From: Acidobacteriota bacterium
GTDB lineage: Bacteria; Acidobacteriota; Terriglobia; Terriglobales; Acidobacteriaceae
NCBI GenBank assembly: GCA_021793595.1
Contig: JAJYSL010000031.1
Coordinates: 1-31,864 of the forward strand
Length of the DNA stretch: 31,864 nt
Reading direction: 5' to 3'
The notes under the pieces were generated by a model. It had not been told where the DNA came from, did no database searches, and was given only the letters and a program-made list of their open reading frames with translations. Positions 17,490-25,926 of the stretch are shown one piece after another. Positions within the stretch are counted from its first letter, which is position 1; each line of letters opens with the position of its first letter. The position numbers and the translations under genes were made by a program.

Positions 17490-17526
17490 CACAAAAAAAC
17501 AGTGAGAATGCCCCGGCAGAGCCGGG
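17490..17526 (-). terminator. Candidate terminator after the etf-sirtuin unit
   Basis: In the direction of sirtuin transcription a 6-bp GC hairpin (CCCGGC, loop TCT, GCCGGG; 17512-17526) is followed after about 12 bases by a run of seven T (17493-17499). The gap between stem and T-run is longer than in a standard intrinsic terminator, so this is tentative, but it is the only such structure between the sirtuin stop and the arabinose promoter. Confidence 0.3.
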
Positions 17527-17709
17527 AGAACTCCCTTTACATTAGGTGAGACGATTCCTCGTTCCCACCCTTCTCACCGCTCGGGAACCCCAGGAGCCGC
17601 CTCGTGGAGAGAGGCTATGATTCGCCGCTCCCACTTGTCAGGCGGGCTGGCAAATACTCGCTTTTGCTGCCGGAAAGTGCGTCCAGACTTGTACATCAAG
17701 GTGAGCGCA

Positions 17710-18453
17710 CTAGGAAGTCTTAAAGAGACCCGGCAATTTCTCTCCCGCATTGCCAAGAATCATGCGCGTAAATGCGCCGGCATTCTGCGGCTCTTCCGGA
17801 CCGACGTAGTAGGTCCGTGCTGGAGTTCCGCGACGCGCCTTCGCCCAATGCACAAAGCTTGCCGCGGGATACACCGCGCCGGATGTTCCCACTACCAGCA
17901 TGATCGAGCAGCGGTCAATCTCATTCTGGATGCGTGTCATCTCCAACGGGACCTCCCCAAACCATACGATATGTGGCCGTAAACGCGATCCGCAGGCGCA
18001 TGTCGGAATTTCGTGCATGGAATTGTAACTGTGACTGTCCTCAATGAGGGGAGCACCACAATCCGCCTCGCATCGAGACTTGAATAGCTCTCCGTGCATG
18101 TGAACCAAGTTCTGCGAGCCGGCCCGTTCGTGCAGATCATCCACGTTCTGAGTACACAGGAAGAAGCGGTCACCGATCTGTTTTTCCAACTCCGCCAGCG
18201 CATAGTGTGCGGCATTCGGCTGACTCCCCTCCGCCTCTCTTCTACGCTGCGAATAGAATTGCCACACCAATTCCGGATTCGCTTCCCAGCCTTCCGGGGT
18301 GGCAACAGTTTCCACCTGGTAGCCTGCCCATAATCCATTGCTATCGCGAAAGGTTCGCAGTCCGCTTTCCGCGCTGACACCCGCTCCAGTCAGTACAAAC
18401 ACGCGATCGTTTGCGACAATTCCAATAGAATCCGTTGAGGCTTGCTCAGCCAT
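17710..18453 (-). CDS. cobB: CobB-like sirtuin, NAD-dependent protein deacylase
   Basis: A 247-residue class III deacylase that removes acyl groups from lysines at the expense of NAD. Visible motifs: the NAD loop LTGAGVSAESGLRTFRD (about 21-37), FYSQRRR with Y67 and R70, the Tyr/Arg pair that lets CobB and SIRT5 accept succinyl and malonyl lysine, TQNVDDLHERAG (100-112), catalytic H120 in HMHG, and zinc cysteines C128, C132, C152 and C154, then RPHIVWFGE. Start ATG 18453 is chosen because GGAG lies seven bases upstream; a longer frame to 18561 would intrude into etfD. The gene follows etfD by 52 bases on the same strand. Reversal of acylation on beta-oxidation enzymes is an inference from that context. 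Confidence 0.88.
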   Translation of the reverse strand: MAEQASTDSIGIVANDRVFVLTGAGVSAESGLRTFRDSNGLWAGYQVETVATPEGWEANPELVWQFYSQRRREAEGSQPNAAHYALAELEKQIGDRFFLCTQNVDDLHERAGSQNLVHMHGELFKSRCEADCGAPLIEDSHSYNSMHEIPTCACGSRLRPHIVWFGEVPLEMTRIQNEIDRCSIMLVVGTSGAVYPAASFVHWAKARRGTPARTYYVGPEEPQNAGAFTRMILGNAGEKLPGLFKTS

Positions 18454-18505
18454 GTCAATACTCCACACCGAAATCAAATATCGGGAAGACGACTCTCCGC
18501 GCGCT

Positions 18506-21004
18506 TCATGATTTCGACTCGCCTTTCGGCTTAGGCTGCCACTTCTTGCGCTCTGGCGCAACCGGCGTCACTCTCTCTCCAGAAGGAGCTGTACTGGTCG
18601 GCGGCGCCACGGTCTCGACCGGCCGCGCGGGTGCGGGCTCAGGCTGTCCAACTTGACGAACTTCTGACGGTTCGCCGTTAGCCGACTTTGATGACTCGAC
18701 GCTAGCCGCAACAGGTTTGGCAACCGGACGCCATTTTTTGCGCTCAGCTTTCTCCGGCGCTTCGAGAGTCGATCGATCCTGTGCTGACTCGGTTTGCGCC
18801 AACTCCACTTTCGCAGGAATATCCGGCGTCAACGCATCGATCACGCCAGATCCATTCGAAACTGTCGCGATAGCTTTTTCTATCAGGATCGCTGTCGCTC
18901 CTCCGCTTGGCTGACTCGCGGGCGCTTCAAACGGCGCAATCCCACCTGCGATGCCTTTCTTTCTGTGCACGCTTTCCAGCAGCAACTCCGCAACATCCTT
19001 GATCGCAATTCCATCCGCATCGCTCTTTCCGGGAGTACTGCCAAGCATGCTTTTGCAGAATGGGCAGCCGACCGCCAGCGTCTTCGCGCTCGTCGCTGAA
19101 TTCAGTCGCTGTTCCGCTTCACGAAAGCGGTTCTCCGATACTCGCTCGCGGCCCGGCTCTTCCTCTTTCCAGAATTGCGCGCCGCCGGCACCACAACAAA
19201 ATGCGTTTTCTCGACTCCGATCCATCTCCAGCAATTCATTTCCCAGCACACGCAGAACATTGCGTGGTGCCTCATAGACGCCGTTGTGCCGCCCTAGATA
19301 ACAAGGGTCGTGGTACGTGATGCTGGCATCAAGCCGGTCGACATCCAGCTTGCCGGAAGAAACCAGCGATTCAAGATATTGCGTATGATGCATCACCTCA
19401 TATGAGCCGCCGATCTGCCGGTATTCATTCCCAATCGCATTCATGCAGTGTGGGCAGCTTGCCACAATGAGTTTTGGCTTTACAGCATTCAATGTCGCAA
19501 TATTCTGATCCGCGAGTTCCCGATATAACAGCTCATTACCGGCTCGACGCGCACTGTCGCCAGTGCAGCACTCCTTCTTCCCAAGCACTGCAAAATTCAC
19601 GCCCGCATAATTCAGCAATTGCACCAGCGCACGCGCCGTCTTCTGCGCCTGCGGATCGTAACTCGCCGCGCAACCCACCCAGTAAAGGACATCCGCGTCA
19701 GGATTTTCGTCTGTCGTCTTCACCGGCAGCCCTTGGGCCCAATCCATGCGCTTGTCGTGGTTTATTCCCCACGGATTCTTCGACCTCTCCATCCCGCGAA
19801 ATGCAGTTTGAAGCTGCACTGGAAATTCGCCCTCCATCATTACCTGATTGCGACGAATATCGATGATGTCGAGCATCTGTTCATCCTGTACCGGGCACAC
19901 CTGCATGCAGGCGCCACAGGTCGTGCATGCCCACGCGGCCTCCGGTGTTAGCGCAAATTGCAGCAACGGGTGTGGGCTGCTCAATCCGGTCTCGAATCCG
20001 GAACGACTCCCCGACAGATGGTTCAGTTCCATCCGCTTGTTGATTTCCATGGCCGCTGGGCTAAGAGATTTTCCCGTTGCGGTGGCAGGACAAACATCCT
20101 GACAGCGATTGCACTGGATACACGCGTACGCGTCGAGTAGTCGGGGCCACGTCAGGTCTTCCAAACGCTTCGCGCCAATCTGCGGAATCTCTGCAGTCTG
20201 GCCTTCAGGTTCAAGATTGACATCGACAAGCGGCAATACACCCGAGCCGGAACGTCGTGCGAAGAAATACTTCATCGGCGCAATAAAAATATGGACGTGC
20301 TTCGTATAGGGGAAATACGAGAGAAACAGAAGCACACTTCCCAGTGCACCCCAATATCCGAAAATCCGCCAGGCATACGCATTTTGTGGAGTAAAGAGAT
20401 GCGAAAGCGCCGTCGCAAAGGGTTCAAACTCATCGGGTCCGCGTTGCGCCAACCGCGCACCCGCGCCAACCGCCCGGCTTGTCACATGGAGCAGAATGAA
20501 GGCTGAGACCAGAAGTGAATCCCAACTGATGTATCCGCGCCGCACATCCGGATGCAACAGTGTGTTCGCATTGAACCGAAAATCTCGTCGGGCCGGAAGG
20601 AAGAATCTGCGGATGACCAGTGCTACAACTCCCACTAGCACCAGGAAGCTCAACACATCCGCGAGGAGATTATAGATGGCGCCCGGAACGTTGCTTGAAG
20701 AAATAGAGAAGTTCGCATAGCCTTCGACTGCGTCGACAGCATTCACCAGGATGTAGAAAACGAATCCATAAAAAACAAATGCGTGAAAGAGGCTGACGAT
20801 GGTCCGCTTCTGAAATGTGCGCGATTGGCTCAGGGTGGTGCGAAGGGCGACCCAGAGTCGCTGGACTATGCGATCTGTTCGAACATCCCTGTCCGGACAC
20901 CCGCGGCGGACGCGTAAATACAGTCGAAAGAAGCCATGCGCTCCCCACGCCATGGTGATAAGCGCGAACATCAGGAACGCATACTTCTGAGAAAGTGGCA
21001 GCAT
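18506..21004 (-). CDS. etfD: EtfD-type membrane iron-sulfur oxidoreductase (ETF:quinone electron transfer)
   Basis: An 832-residue protein. Five membrane helices fill about residues 1-260, in a NarI-like layout with candidate heme histidines (SLFHAFVF, LLHVTSRAVG). Two 4Fe-4S motifs follow, CIQCNRCQDVCP at C295 and CTTCGACMQVCPV at C360. Then come two CCG domains of the heterodisulfide-reductase type (KKECCTGD and FCCGAGG). This architecture matches the EMO/EtfD proteins that oxidise reduced EtfAB and reduce menaquinone (Mycobacterium Rv0338c, Syntrophomonas). Unusually, a Pro/Ala/Lys-rich tail of about 150 residues follows residue 681 and contains ERKKWRP (754) and ERKKWQP (818). I chose ATG 21004; a TTG at 21067 would overlap etfA. 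Neither start has a strong ribosome site. It directly follows etfA. Confidence 0.87.
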   Translation of the reverse strand: MLPLSQKYAFLMFALITMAWGAHGFFRLYLRVRRGCPDRDVRTDRIVQRLWVALRTTLSQSRTFQKRTIVSLFHAFVFYGFVFYILVNAVDAVEGYANFSISSSNVPGAIYNLLADVLSFLVLVGVVALVIRRFFLPARRDFRFNANTLLHPDVRRGYISWDSLLVSAFILLHVTSRAVGAGARLAQRGPDEFEPFATALSHLFTPQNAYAWRIFGYWGALGSVLLFLSYFPYTKHVHIFIAPMKYFFARRSGSGVLPLVDVNLEPEGQTAEIPQIGAKRLEDLTWPRLLDAYACIQCNRCQDVCPATATGKSLSPAAMEINKRMELNHLSGSRSGFETGLSSPHPLLQFALTPEAAWACTTCGACMQVCPVQDEQMLDIIDIRRNQVMMEGEFPVQLQTAFRGMERSKNPWGINHDKRMDWAQGLPVKTTDENPDADVLYWVGCAASYDPQAQKTARALVQLLNYAGVNFAVLGKKECCTGDSARRAGNELLYRELADQNIATLNAVKPKLIVASCPHCMNAIGNEYRQIGGSYEVMHHTQYLESLVSSGKLDVDRLDASITYHDPCYLGRHNGVYEAPRNVLRVLGNELLEMDRSRENAFCCGAGGAQFWKEEEPGRERVSENRFREAEQRLNSATSAKTLAVGCPFCKSMLGSTPGKSDADGIAIKDVAELLLESVHRKKGIAGGIAPFEAPASQPSGGATAILIEKAIATVSNGSGVIDALTPDIPAKVELAQTESAQDRSTLEAPEKAERKKWRPVAKPVAASVESSKSANGEPSEVRQVGQPEPAPARPVETVAPPTSTAPSGERVTPVAPERKKWQPKPKGESKS

Positions 21005-21047
21005 CCAAACACGTCCGCGAAGCTGGAATGAGTATGTCCTGGCAGGA

Positions 21048-21998
21048 TTACTTGCGAATCTCAGCAATCATTGCCGGAACAACCTGGTTCACATCGCCTA
21101 CGATGCCGTAATCGGCTACTTTGAAAATCGGTGCGTCCGCATCCTTATTAATGGCGACGATACACTTGCTTTTTCCCATGCCTGAAAGGTGTTGCACTGC
21201 CCCCGAGATGCCGATGGCGATATACGCTTTCGGCTGTACTGTCTTTCCGGTCTGGCCAACCTGCTCAGAATAGGGTCGCCACCCTGCATCGACAATTGCC
21301 CTCGTCGTGCCGACGGCGGCGCCCAGTACATCCGCCAATCCCTCAACCAACCTTTGGAATCCCTCCGCGCTCCCGACTCCTCGGCCCCCGGCGACCACTA
21401 TCTCCGCATCGGCGAGTGAAATACGCGATGTTTTTTCCTGCGATTTTCCTGTAATCTGCACCCGGCGTGGCGGCAGCAATAGGTCCACATCAAACTGCTC
21501 CGCTGCCTGCATACTCGCTGTGGCCGCCGCAAATGCAGCTTGCTTTGGAGTGATGACAATGACCGGAGCATTCGCCACGACCGTCTCTGTCACCCGCGCG
21601 AGATAAGTGTATCGTTCTGCTGAGAGCGCACCGTCTTTTGGCGTAACACTTACGACATCCTCCAGCAGCGGCGCATCCAGCTTGACCGCAACCCGCGGAC
21701 TATACTCGCGCCCACTTCGACTGCCGCTGATCAGCACGGTATCCGCTTCTCCCTCGCCCGCAATCTGCGCGACCGCAGCTGACCAAATCTCTGGATCGTA
21801 CTGCGCCAGGTCCGCATGATCCGCGACCAGCACCTGGTCCACCAGCATCGCGACTTCATTGGCAACAGTGACAGTTGCATACCCCAAGACCAGGGCGGCT
21901 AGCGGACCTTCTCTTCCCAGCTCGCGAGCACACGTGACCATCTCGTAGGTGCTCTTGCTTACCTTTCCATTCGCATGCTCCACCACGATCAGGATCAT
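21048..21998 (-). CDS. etfA: Electron transfer flavoprotein, alpha subunit
   Basis: A 316-residue FAD-binding subunit of the soluble heterodimer that accepts electrons from acyl-CoA dehydrogenases. The N-terminal domain begins [20 protein letters not shown]. The C-terminal FAD domain shows [38 protein letters not shown] and the alpha-subunit signature [15 protein letters not shown] ... [19 protein letters not shown]. The ATG at 21998 overlaps the etfB stop in an ATGA arrangement, implying translational coupling and equal amounts of the two subunits. The downstream neighbour EtfD is the expected electron acceptor. Confidence 0.95.
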   Translation of the reverse strand: MILIVVEHANGKVSKSTYEMVTCARELGREGPLAALVLGYATVTVANEVAMLVDQVLVADHADLAQYDPEIWSAAVAQIAGEGEADTVLISGSRSGREYSPRVAVKLDAPLLEDVVSVTPKDGALSAERYTYLARVTETVVANAPVIVITPKQAAFAAATASMQAAEQFDVDLLLPPRRVQITGKSQEKTSRISLADAEIVVAGGRGVGSAEGFQRLVEGLADVLGAAVGTTRAIVDAGWRPYSEQVGQTGKTVQPKAYIAIGISGAVQHLSGMGKSKCIVAINKDADAPIFKVADYGIVGDVNQVVPAMIAEIRK

Positions 21999-22753
21999 GC
22001 AATCACCCTCGCTTCTTCCCGCAGTAAACTGATAAGTTCCGCGGCTGCGGCCGGCGCATCCTTTCCGTCCAGTATTTTGTGTAATCGGGTCTTCACCTGA
22101 ATTTCCGCGCTAACGACTTCCAACTTCGGCTCAACCTGGAAAGCTTCCAGTGACTCCACTCGAAGCTCCTTCTTTTTTGCCCGCATAATATTCGGCACAG
22201 TCGGGTACCTCGGCTCATTCAACCCTTGCTGGGTGGTCAGCACCACGGGCAGTTGCACAGAAAACGTCTCGCTCCCATCCTCAGCATCGTGCCGCCCGGT
22301 CAGCGTTTGTCCGTCCACCTGCAAGTCGTTTACCCATGTCACCTGCGGCCACTGCAAGCGTTCCGCCGTCGCCGCTCCCAGCGCATGACTATCCCAATCT
22401 GCCTGCTGGCCCCCGCAAAAAATCAGCTCAACATTCTCCCGCTTTCCCACCTGCGCAGCCACTTTGCTCAGCGCAATCGGGTCGAGAACGAGGTCGGTCT
22501 GCACGTGAATCGCGCGATCCGCTCCCATCGCCAGCACCGTGCGCAGCGCTTCCTGGCTTCGTTCCGGACCCACCGCCAGTGCGATCACTTCCGCATCGAC
22601 TCCGCTCTCGCGAATGCGCAGTGCCTGCTCCACGCCATATTCATCCATGGTGTCGACTACCAACTTGCTTGCGCTCAGGTCGACACTGCCCCCGCGCAGG
22701 CGCACCGTCTCTTCTGCGTCCAACACCTGGCGAATGATCGCCAAAATCCGCAT
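21995..22753 (-). CDS. etfB: Electron transfer flavoprotein, beta subunit
   Basis: A 252-residue subunit of EtfAB. It opens [19 protein letters not shown], and the body has [45 protein letters not shown], and [30 protein letters not shown], all standard for EtfB, with the C-terminal region after [17 protein letters not shown] longer frame exists to a GTG at 22813, but ATG 22753 has GGAGG four to five bases upstream and gives the normal family length. It is the first gene of the etfB-etfA-etfD-sirtuin unit and is divergent from the acyl-CoA dehydrogenase at 22930. Confidence 0.95.
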   Translation of the reverse strand: MRILAIIRQVLDAEETVRLRGGSVDLSASKLVVDTMDEYGVEQALRIRESGVDAEVIALAVGPERSQEALRTVLAMGADRAIHVQTDLVLDPIALSKVAAQVGKRENVELIFCGGQQADWDSHALGAATAERLQWPQVTWVNDLQVDGQTLTGRHDAEDGSETFSVQLPVVLTTQQGLNEPRYPTVPNIMRAKKKELRVESLEAFQVEPKLEVVSAEIQVKTRLHKILDGKDAPAAAAELISLLREEARVIA

Positions 22754-22790
22754 GTATCCTCCAACCTCTTCACGTAGTACGATTCCGCAC

Positions 22791-22818
22791 CTTATACTGC
22801 AATGTGCAATCACTTCAA
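22791..22818 (-). promoter_or_regulatory. Candidate promoter of the etf unit
   Basis: On the minus strand TTGAAG (22813-22818, four of six) is followed after 16 bases by TATAAG (22791-22796, five of six); the start of transcription would be near 22784, about 31 bases before the etfB ATG. The spacer holds a GCAAT-TGTGCAAT-like repetition (22799-22810, plus-strand reading) that could be a regulator site. It lies in the 176-base divergent gap shared with the acyl-CoA dehydrogenase gene. Confidence 0.4.
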
Positions 22819-22929
22819 ATGGCGATCTAGTACTGGTCGCTTCTTTTCGCCGCTGAAGAATTCACCGCGACAGCTTAATCTACCCTTGATAGTTTAGCTG
22901 CGCAACCCCTGGAAGAGGTTTCCTGCCCA

Positions 22930-24105
22930 ATGGAGAACATCGCTGCTGTAGATGGCATCAGATTGCCCCTGACATCGTTGAGTTCCGAGGAACAAATCCT
23001 GCGGGATTCCGTTCGCAAGTTCGCGCAGAATAAAATTGCGCCATTGGTCCGCGAGATGGACGAGGCGCAGAAGATTCATCCTTCCTTGCTGCCTCAAATG
23101 TTCGAGATGGGTATTCTTGGCATGGAAACTCCGGAGGAATATGGCGGGTTCGGGGGGTCCTTTCTTGGCTCGATTTTGGCCGTCGAAGAAATATCTGCCG
23201 TCGATCCCGCAATCGGCGTTATCGTCGACGTTCAGAATACTCTGACTGTCAATGCTCTGCTCCGCTATGGCAACAGCGAGCAGAAGAAGAAATATCTGCC
23301 GCGCACCAACACCGATACCATCTGTGCCTATGCGCTTAGCGAGGCAAGCTCCGGGTCGGATGCCTTCAGCCTGAAGGCCCAGGCGCGACTGGACGGCGAC
23401 TCCTACGTCCTGAACGGCCGCAAGCTTTGGATTTCAAATGCTGCCGAGGCAAACCTTTTTATCGTGTTTGCGACCATCGATCCCACCGCCGGCTACAAGG
23501 GGATTACCGCATTTATCATCGAGCGCGACACGCCCGGGTTTCAGGTGGGTAAAAAGGAAGACAAGCTCGGAATTCGCGCCTCATCCACCTGCGAACTGTT
23601 GCTCGACGACTGTCGCCTGCCCGTTGCCAATGTCCTGGGTCAGCCCGGCAAAGGATACAAAATTGCCATCGAGACGCTAAACGAAGGACGCATTGGAATT
23701 GCCGCCCAAATGCTCGGGCTCGCGCAAGGAGCATGGAATCACGCCTCCAAATACAGCCACGAACGCCAACAGTTCGGCAAATCCATCGCCGAATTTCAGG
23801 CGATTCAATTCACCCTCGCGGAAATGGCAATCGAGATTGAAGCCGCGCGCCTCATGGTCTACAACGCGGCGCGGATGAAAGATGCAGGCGTTCCTTTTGT
23901 GAAGGAGGCAGCGATGGCAAAGTATTTTGTCTCCCAGGTTGCGGAGCGGGTCGCCAGCCAGGCGGTCGAAATCTTCGGCGGCTATGGATTCGTCAAGGAT
24001 TATCCGGTGGAAAAACTGTATCGCGACGCCAAGATTGGAAAAATTTATGAGGGCACGTCAAACATGCAGCTTGCAACGATTGCGAAGTTGATCCTCGCCG
24101 GTTAG
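22930..24105 (+). CDS. Acyl-CoA dehydrogenase, short/branched-chain type
   Basis: A 391-residue FAD enzyme that introduces the alpha-beta double bond in acyl-CoA esters. It shows the three-part fold of the family: an N-terminal helical domain, the middle domain with YALSEASSGSDAFSLKAQA (ACAD signature 1) and LWISNA, and the C-terminal domain with QAVEIFGGYGFVKDYPVEKLYRDAKIGKIYEGTSNMQ (signature 2). The Glu in YEGTSN is the catalytic base. It resembles the short/branched-chain group most, but the chain length cannot be fixed by eye. ATG 22930 has GAGG 11 bases upstream. It is transcribed away from etfB, its expected electron acceptor, and its stop overlaps the fadE stop tail to tail. Confidence 0.9.
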   Translation: MENIAAVDGIRLPLTSLSSEEQILRDSVRKFAQNKIAPLVREMDEAQKIHPSLLPQMFEMGILGMETPEEYGGFGGSFLGSILAVEEISAVDPAIGVIVDVQNTLTVNALLRYGNSEQKKKYLPRTNTDTICAYALSEASSGSDAFSLKAQARLDGDSYVLNGRKLWISNAAEANLFIVFATIDPTAGYKGITAFIIERDTPGFQVGKKEDKLGIRASSTCELLLDDCRLPVANVLGQPGKGYKIAIETLNEGRIGIAAQMLGLAQGAWNHASKYSHERQQFGKSIAEFQAIQFTLAEMAIEIEAARLMVYNAARMKDAGVPFVKEAAMAKYFVSQVAERVASQAVEIFGGYGFVKDYPVEKLYRDAKIGKIYEGTSNMQLATIAKLILAG

Positions 24106-25883
24106 AGCGTGTACCGCCCGGCTTCAGTGATCGCTGCGGCAATTTCCCGGCCAAGTGCAAACGTATTTTCCGGCTCGTGCTTCGCAAACCGCCGAAAAAT
24201 TGTCATCCGCGTGCGCAGCATATCGCCATCGGCGACCGCGCCAAGAATCTGTTCCGCAGCCGTCTCAAGAATGCGAAAGGAGCGAGCCGCATGATATTTC
24301 GTCATTTTCACAGCCAGCGGCGAACGGCCTTGCATTTTCTCAGCCCTCAAAATCGCGGACTCCAGCACCATCACCTCCATGATCATGTCAGCCAACGCAC
24401 CCATGATCTCCTGCTGGTCCACCAATTCCGCACCGAATTTTTCTGAGGAGGCGCCGGCGCAGAATAGGGTCATCTTTTTCGCATTCGCCAGCAACAGATG
24501 CTGCGCCGCAAGCTCGCCGCTTCGCTCTTCACGCGGCTTTGGCCCCGCAATCACCTCATCCATCACCCGCTGGATCGCGGGCAACAACGCGAGACGTCCC
24601 TGCATGGCGCGTTTCAACATCCATCCACTGATAATCAGACGATTGATCTCGTTCGTGCCCTCGAAAATTTTATTGATTCGCGAATCGCGATACGCACGTT
24701 CTGCCGAATAATCTTCCACATATCCATATCCACCATGCAACTGCACCATCTGATCGACCAGTCGCTCTAGCATTTCTGAGCACCAGACCTTCACGATCGA
24801 ACATTCGATCGCATATTCCTCAATACGTTTTTGCATTTCTATGTATTTCACAGCCTCGCTGTTTTCCGACTCGGCCACTGACGCGTCAATCGCTCCGATC
24901 ACGCGATACACCAGCGATTCGCCTGCATAGATTCCGGTCGCGCTATCGGCGATCATCTGCTGCACCAGTCCGAAGGATGCGATCGGCTTCGAGAAAGCGA
25001 CCCGTTCTTTGGCGTAACGAACCCCTGCGCGAAAGGCGTATTTCGCGCCGCCGATCGCCGCCGCGCCCAGTTTGTATCGCCCGACATTCAAAATATTGAA
25101 GGCAATGCGATGTCCCTGCCCGGCCTCACCCAATAGATTTTCAACAGGTACCTTGCAATCCGTTAGCACCAGCGGACACGTCGAAGAGCCGCGAATTCCC
25201 ATCTTGTGTTCTTCCGGACCTACCGTCAGCCCAGTTGTTCCCGCCTCAATTAAGAACGCCGCAAACTTCTCTCCGTCGATTTTCGCGAACACTGTGAACA
25301 GCCTTGCAACACCGGCGTTCGAAGTCCACATCTTTTCGCCGTTCAACACGTAGTGCTTTCCGTCGTCACTGAGAGTCGCACGGGTGCGAATATTCATCGC
25401 ATCGGAGCCGGAACTTGCCTCGGACAGCGCATACGCCGCGATCCATTCGCCTGTGGCCAATCGCGGCAAGAATCTTTTTTTCTGGTCCGACGTCCCGTAC
25501 CAAACCAGCGGCAACGTGCCAATCCCCGCATGCGCGCTGAAGGAGACGGAGAAGCTCCCGCAGATTGCAATTTTCTCCGCAATCAACGCCGACGTGACCT
25601 TATCCATTTGCAGACCGTCATACTCTTCCGGAACGTCAACCGCCATCAGCCCTAGGTCACCTGCTTCCCGAAGCAAGCGACGCGTGACTTCAAGATCCTT
25701 CGCCTCAATGGCGGCAATCTGCGGAAAGATTTGCTTTTCGGCAAATTCGGCTGTGGTGCGCTCAATCTGGCGCTGCTCGTCGGAAAAATCTTCCGCGGTA
25801 AAGATCGCCTGCGGCTCGGTCTCCTCGATCAGAAAGCTGCCGCCTGCTGCGTGCTTTATATCTTTCGGATCCGGTCTATTCAC
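24102..25883 (-). CDS. fadE: Acyl-CoA dehydrogenase, FadE/VLCAD-like long form
   Basis: A 593-residue dehydrogenase with a complete ACAD core (about residues 30-410) and a C-terminal extra helical domain of roughly 170 residues, like VLCAD and Bacillus subtilis FadE (594 residues). Seen: YALSEASSGSDAMNIRTRA, MWTSNAGVARLF, GIRGSSTCPLVL, and YRDSRINKIFEGTNEINRLI with the catalytic-base Glu in FEGTN. The frame stays open to 25997, but GTG 25883 is preceded by GGGAGG at seven bases and yields MNRPDPKDIKHAAGGSF, the usual start of this group; it leaves 43 bases after fadA. It is the last gene of the fadN-fadA-fadE run. Long-chain acyl-CoAs are the likely substrates and EtfAB the electron acceptor. 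Confidence 0.9.
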   Translation of the reverse strand: MNRPDPKDIKHAAGGSFLIEETEPQAIFTAEDFSDEQRQIERTTAEFAEKQIFPQIAAIEAKDLEVTRRLLREAGDLGLMAVDVPEEYDGLQMDKVTSALIAEKIAICGSFSVSFSAHAGIGTLPLVWYGTSDQKKRFLPRLATGEWIAAYALSEASSGSDAMNIRTRATLSDDGKHYVLNGEKMWTSNAGVARLFTVFAKIDGEKFAAFLIEAGTTGLTVGPEEHKMGIRGSSTCPLVLTDCKVPVENLLGEAGQGHRIAFNILNVGRYKLGAAAIGGAKYAFRAGVRYAKERVAFSKPIASFGLVQQMIADSATGIYAGESLVYRVIGAIDASVAESENSEAVKYIEMQKRIEEYAIECSIVKVWCSEMLERLVDQMVQLHGGYGYVEDYSAERAYRDSRINKIFEGTNEINRLIISGWMLKRAMQGRLALLPAIQRVMDEVIAGPKPREERSGELAAQHLLLANAKKMTLFCAGASSEKFGAELVDQQEIMGALADMIMEVMVLESAILRAEKMQGRSPLAVKMTKYHAARSFRILETAAEQILGAVADGDMLRTRMTIFRRFAKHEPENTFALGREIAAAITEAGRYTL

Positions 25884-25926
25884 GAGATCCCTCCCTGGTG
25901 TTGCGGATACTGGACCATGTTGTCCC

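Larger units (their letters stand above)
17275..17709. other. Intergenic region between the sirtuin gene and araD
   Basis: These 435 bases hold the arabinose-cluster promoter (17370-17399), a GC-rich hairpin (17512-17526), and no reading frame I would defend. A frame on the minus strand at 17574-17756 overlaps the sirtuin gene's end and looks like chance. I searched by eye for tRNA-like cloverleaf signals on both strands and saw none. No AraR- or AraC-type operator could be recognised with confidence. Confidence 0.5.

Noticed and set aside
17520..17640. Possible tRNA or structured RNA in the araD-sirtuin gap
   Set aside because: Short GC-rich stems are present, but no T-loop, acceptor pairing or anticodon arm could be assembled on either strand.
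18453..18561. A longer sirtuin reading frame starting at 18561
   Set aside because: It would overlap the end of etfD and adds 36 residues without family similarity; ATG 18453 has a good ribosome site.
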